Source: an uncultured Clostridium sp. (GTDB lineage Bacteria > Bacillota > Clostridia > Christensenellales > Pumilibacteraceae). From it: 6,306 bases of DNA. Shown here one piece after another: positions 5,794-6,306 of this stretch; positions within the stretch are counted from its first letter, which is position 1, and each line of letters opens with the position of its first letter. Location of the stretch: NCBI GenBank assembly GCA_900555125.1, contig USKH01000073.1:1-6306 (forward strand), read 5' to 3'. The translations under genes and the position numbers were made by a program. Below the pieces are notes generated by a model that was given only the letters and a program-made list of their open reading frames with translations, was not told where the DNA came from and searched no databases.

Positions 5794-6306
5794 TCAATAC
5801 ATTCCGCCCATGCCGCCCATCGAAGGATCTGCGGGAGCCGCGGGTTCCTTTTCGGGAATATCGGCAACCACGCTTTCGGTGGTAAGCAGAGTAGCCGCAA
5901 CTGAAGCCGCGTTCTGAAGAGCCGATCTCGTAACCTTGGTAGGATCGATGATGCCTCTTTCGGCAACGTCGCAGTACTCGTTTTTAAGGGCGTCGTAACC
6001 GTAACCGGCGTCGCCGACGTGATTTACGATATTGTTGATAACCACGCCTCCGTCGATGCCTGCGTTTGCGGCAATCTGACGCATAGGTTCTTCCAGTGCG
6101 CGCATAACGATAACCGCACCGGTTTTTTCGTCGCCTTCGAGAGTAGCGATAAGTTTCTTTATTTCGGGAATAGCGGTAAGGAGCGCAACTCCGCCGCCGG
6201 GAACAATACCCTCTTCCACTGCCGCACGTGTAGCCGCCAGAGCGTCCTCGATACGCAGCTTCTTTTCCTTCATTTCCACTTCGGTAGCCGCGCCTACGTT
6301 AATTAC
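5794..6306 (-). CDS. groL: Chaperonin GroEL, C-terminal part (gene runs off the window)
   Basis: GroEL is the ATP-driven double-ring folding chaperonin of the cytoplasm and works with the GroES cap. Only the last 170 residues, about a third of the usual 540 or so, are in the window; the frame is open through base 6306. The fragment enters at VINVGAATEVEMKEKKLRIE and includes EDALAATRAAVEEG, whose aspartate (fragment residue 21) corresponds to the ATPase Asp398 of E. coli GroEL. PGGGVALL, AGIDGGVV, DAGYGYDA and IIDPTKVTRSALQNAASVA follow, as expected for the intermediate-to-equatorial region. The protein ends with the Gly-Met-rich tail SMGGMGGMY. The internal ATG at 6246–6244 (EVEM) is not the start. 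A strong terminator lies just downstream. Identity is certain. Confidence 0.98.
   Translation of the reverse strand, partial: VINVGAATEVEMKEKKLRIEDALAATRAAVEEGIVPGGGVALLTAIPEIKKLIATLEGDEKTGAVIVMRALEEPMRQIAANAGIDGGVVINNIVNHVGDAGYGYDALKNEYCDVAERGIIDPTKVTRSALQNAASVAATLLTTESVVADIPEKEPAAPADPSMGGMGGMY

Overview
The window looks like chromosomal DNA of a Firmicutes bacterium, most likely an endospore-forming Clostridia-type lineage or a relative of one. The basis is the conserved order yqfC–yqfD–phoH–(7TM-HD phosphodiesterase)–ybeY–era, known from Bacillus and Clostridia, and the presence of the YqfC and YqfD sporulation families. Every gene I can support lies on the minus strand, so the map reads from high to low coordinates.

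Layout, in transcription order. (1) 6306–5794: the last third of groL (GroEL), followed at 5763–5716 by a strong Rho-independent terminator. (2) 5715–5482: a spacer with no convincing gene. It ends in a good candidate sigma-E-type promoter (5543–5515) placed just before yqfC. (3) 5481–5129: yqfC, whose two halves lie in different frames, so the gene carries an apparent one-base deletion near 5300. (4) 5091–3991: yqfD, a one-pass membrane sporulation protein. (5) 3952–2963: phoH, a PhoH-family ATPase. (6) 2973–1522: an HD-domain membrane protein of the PgpH/YqfF c-di-AMP phosphodiesterase family. It lacks the large extracellular domain usual in that family. (7) 1525–1061: ybeY, an rRNA-maturation endoribonuclease. 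(8) 1064–150: era, a 30S-assembly GTPase. (9) A likely terminator at 116–70, then the first ten codons of an unrecognised gene (30–1) running off the window.

The genes from yqfC to era are tightly packed. ATGA overlaps join HD–ybeY and ybeY–era, phoH and the HD gene overlap by 11 bases, and the remaining gaps are under 40 bases, so they probably form one operon. Its front end is sporulation-related (YqfC/YqfD). Its back end is housekeeping: nucleotide second-messenger breakdown, RNA/ribosome maturation (PhoH, YbeY) and ribosome assembly (Era). A mother-cell promoter in front of yqfC would therefore have to be supplemented by a vegetative promoter farther down. The dgkA and cdd genes that often sit between ybeY and era are absent.

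I found no mobile element, CRISPR array, tRNA or rRNA, and no sign of a new defence or biosynthetic system. The points most worth checking are the broken yqfC, the trimmed PgpH-like protein and the putative sigma-E promoter.
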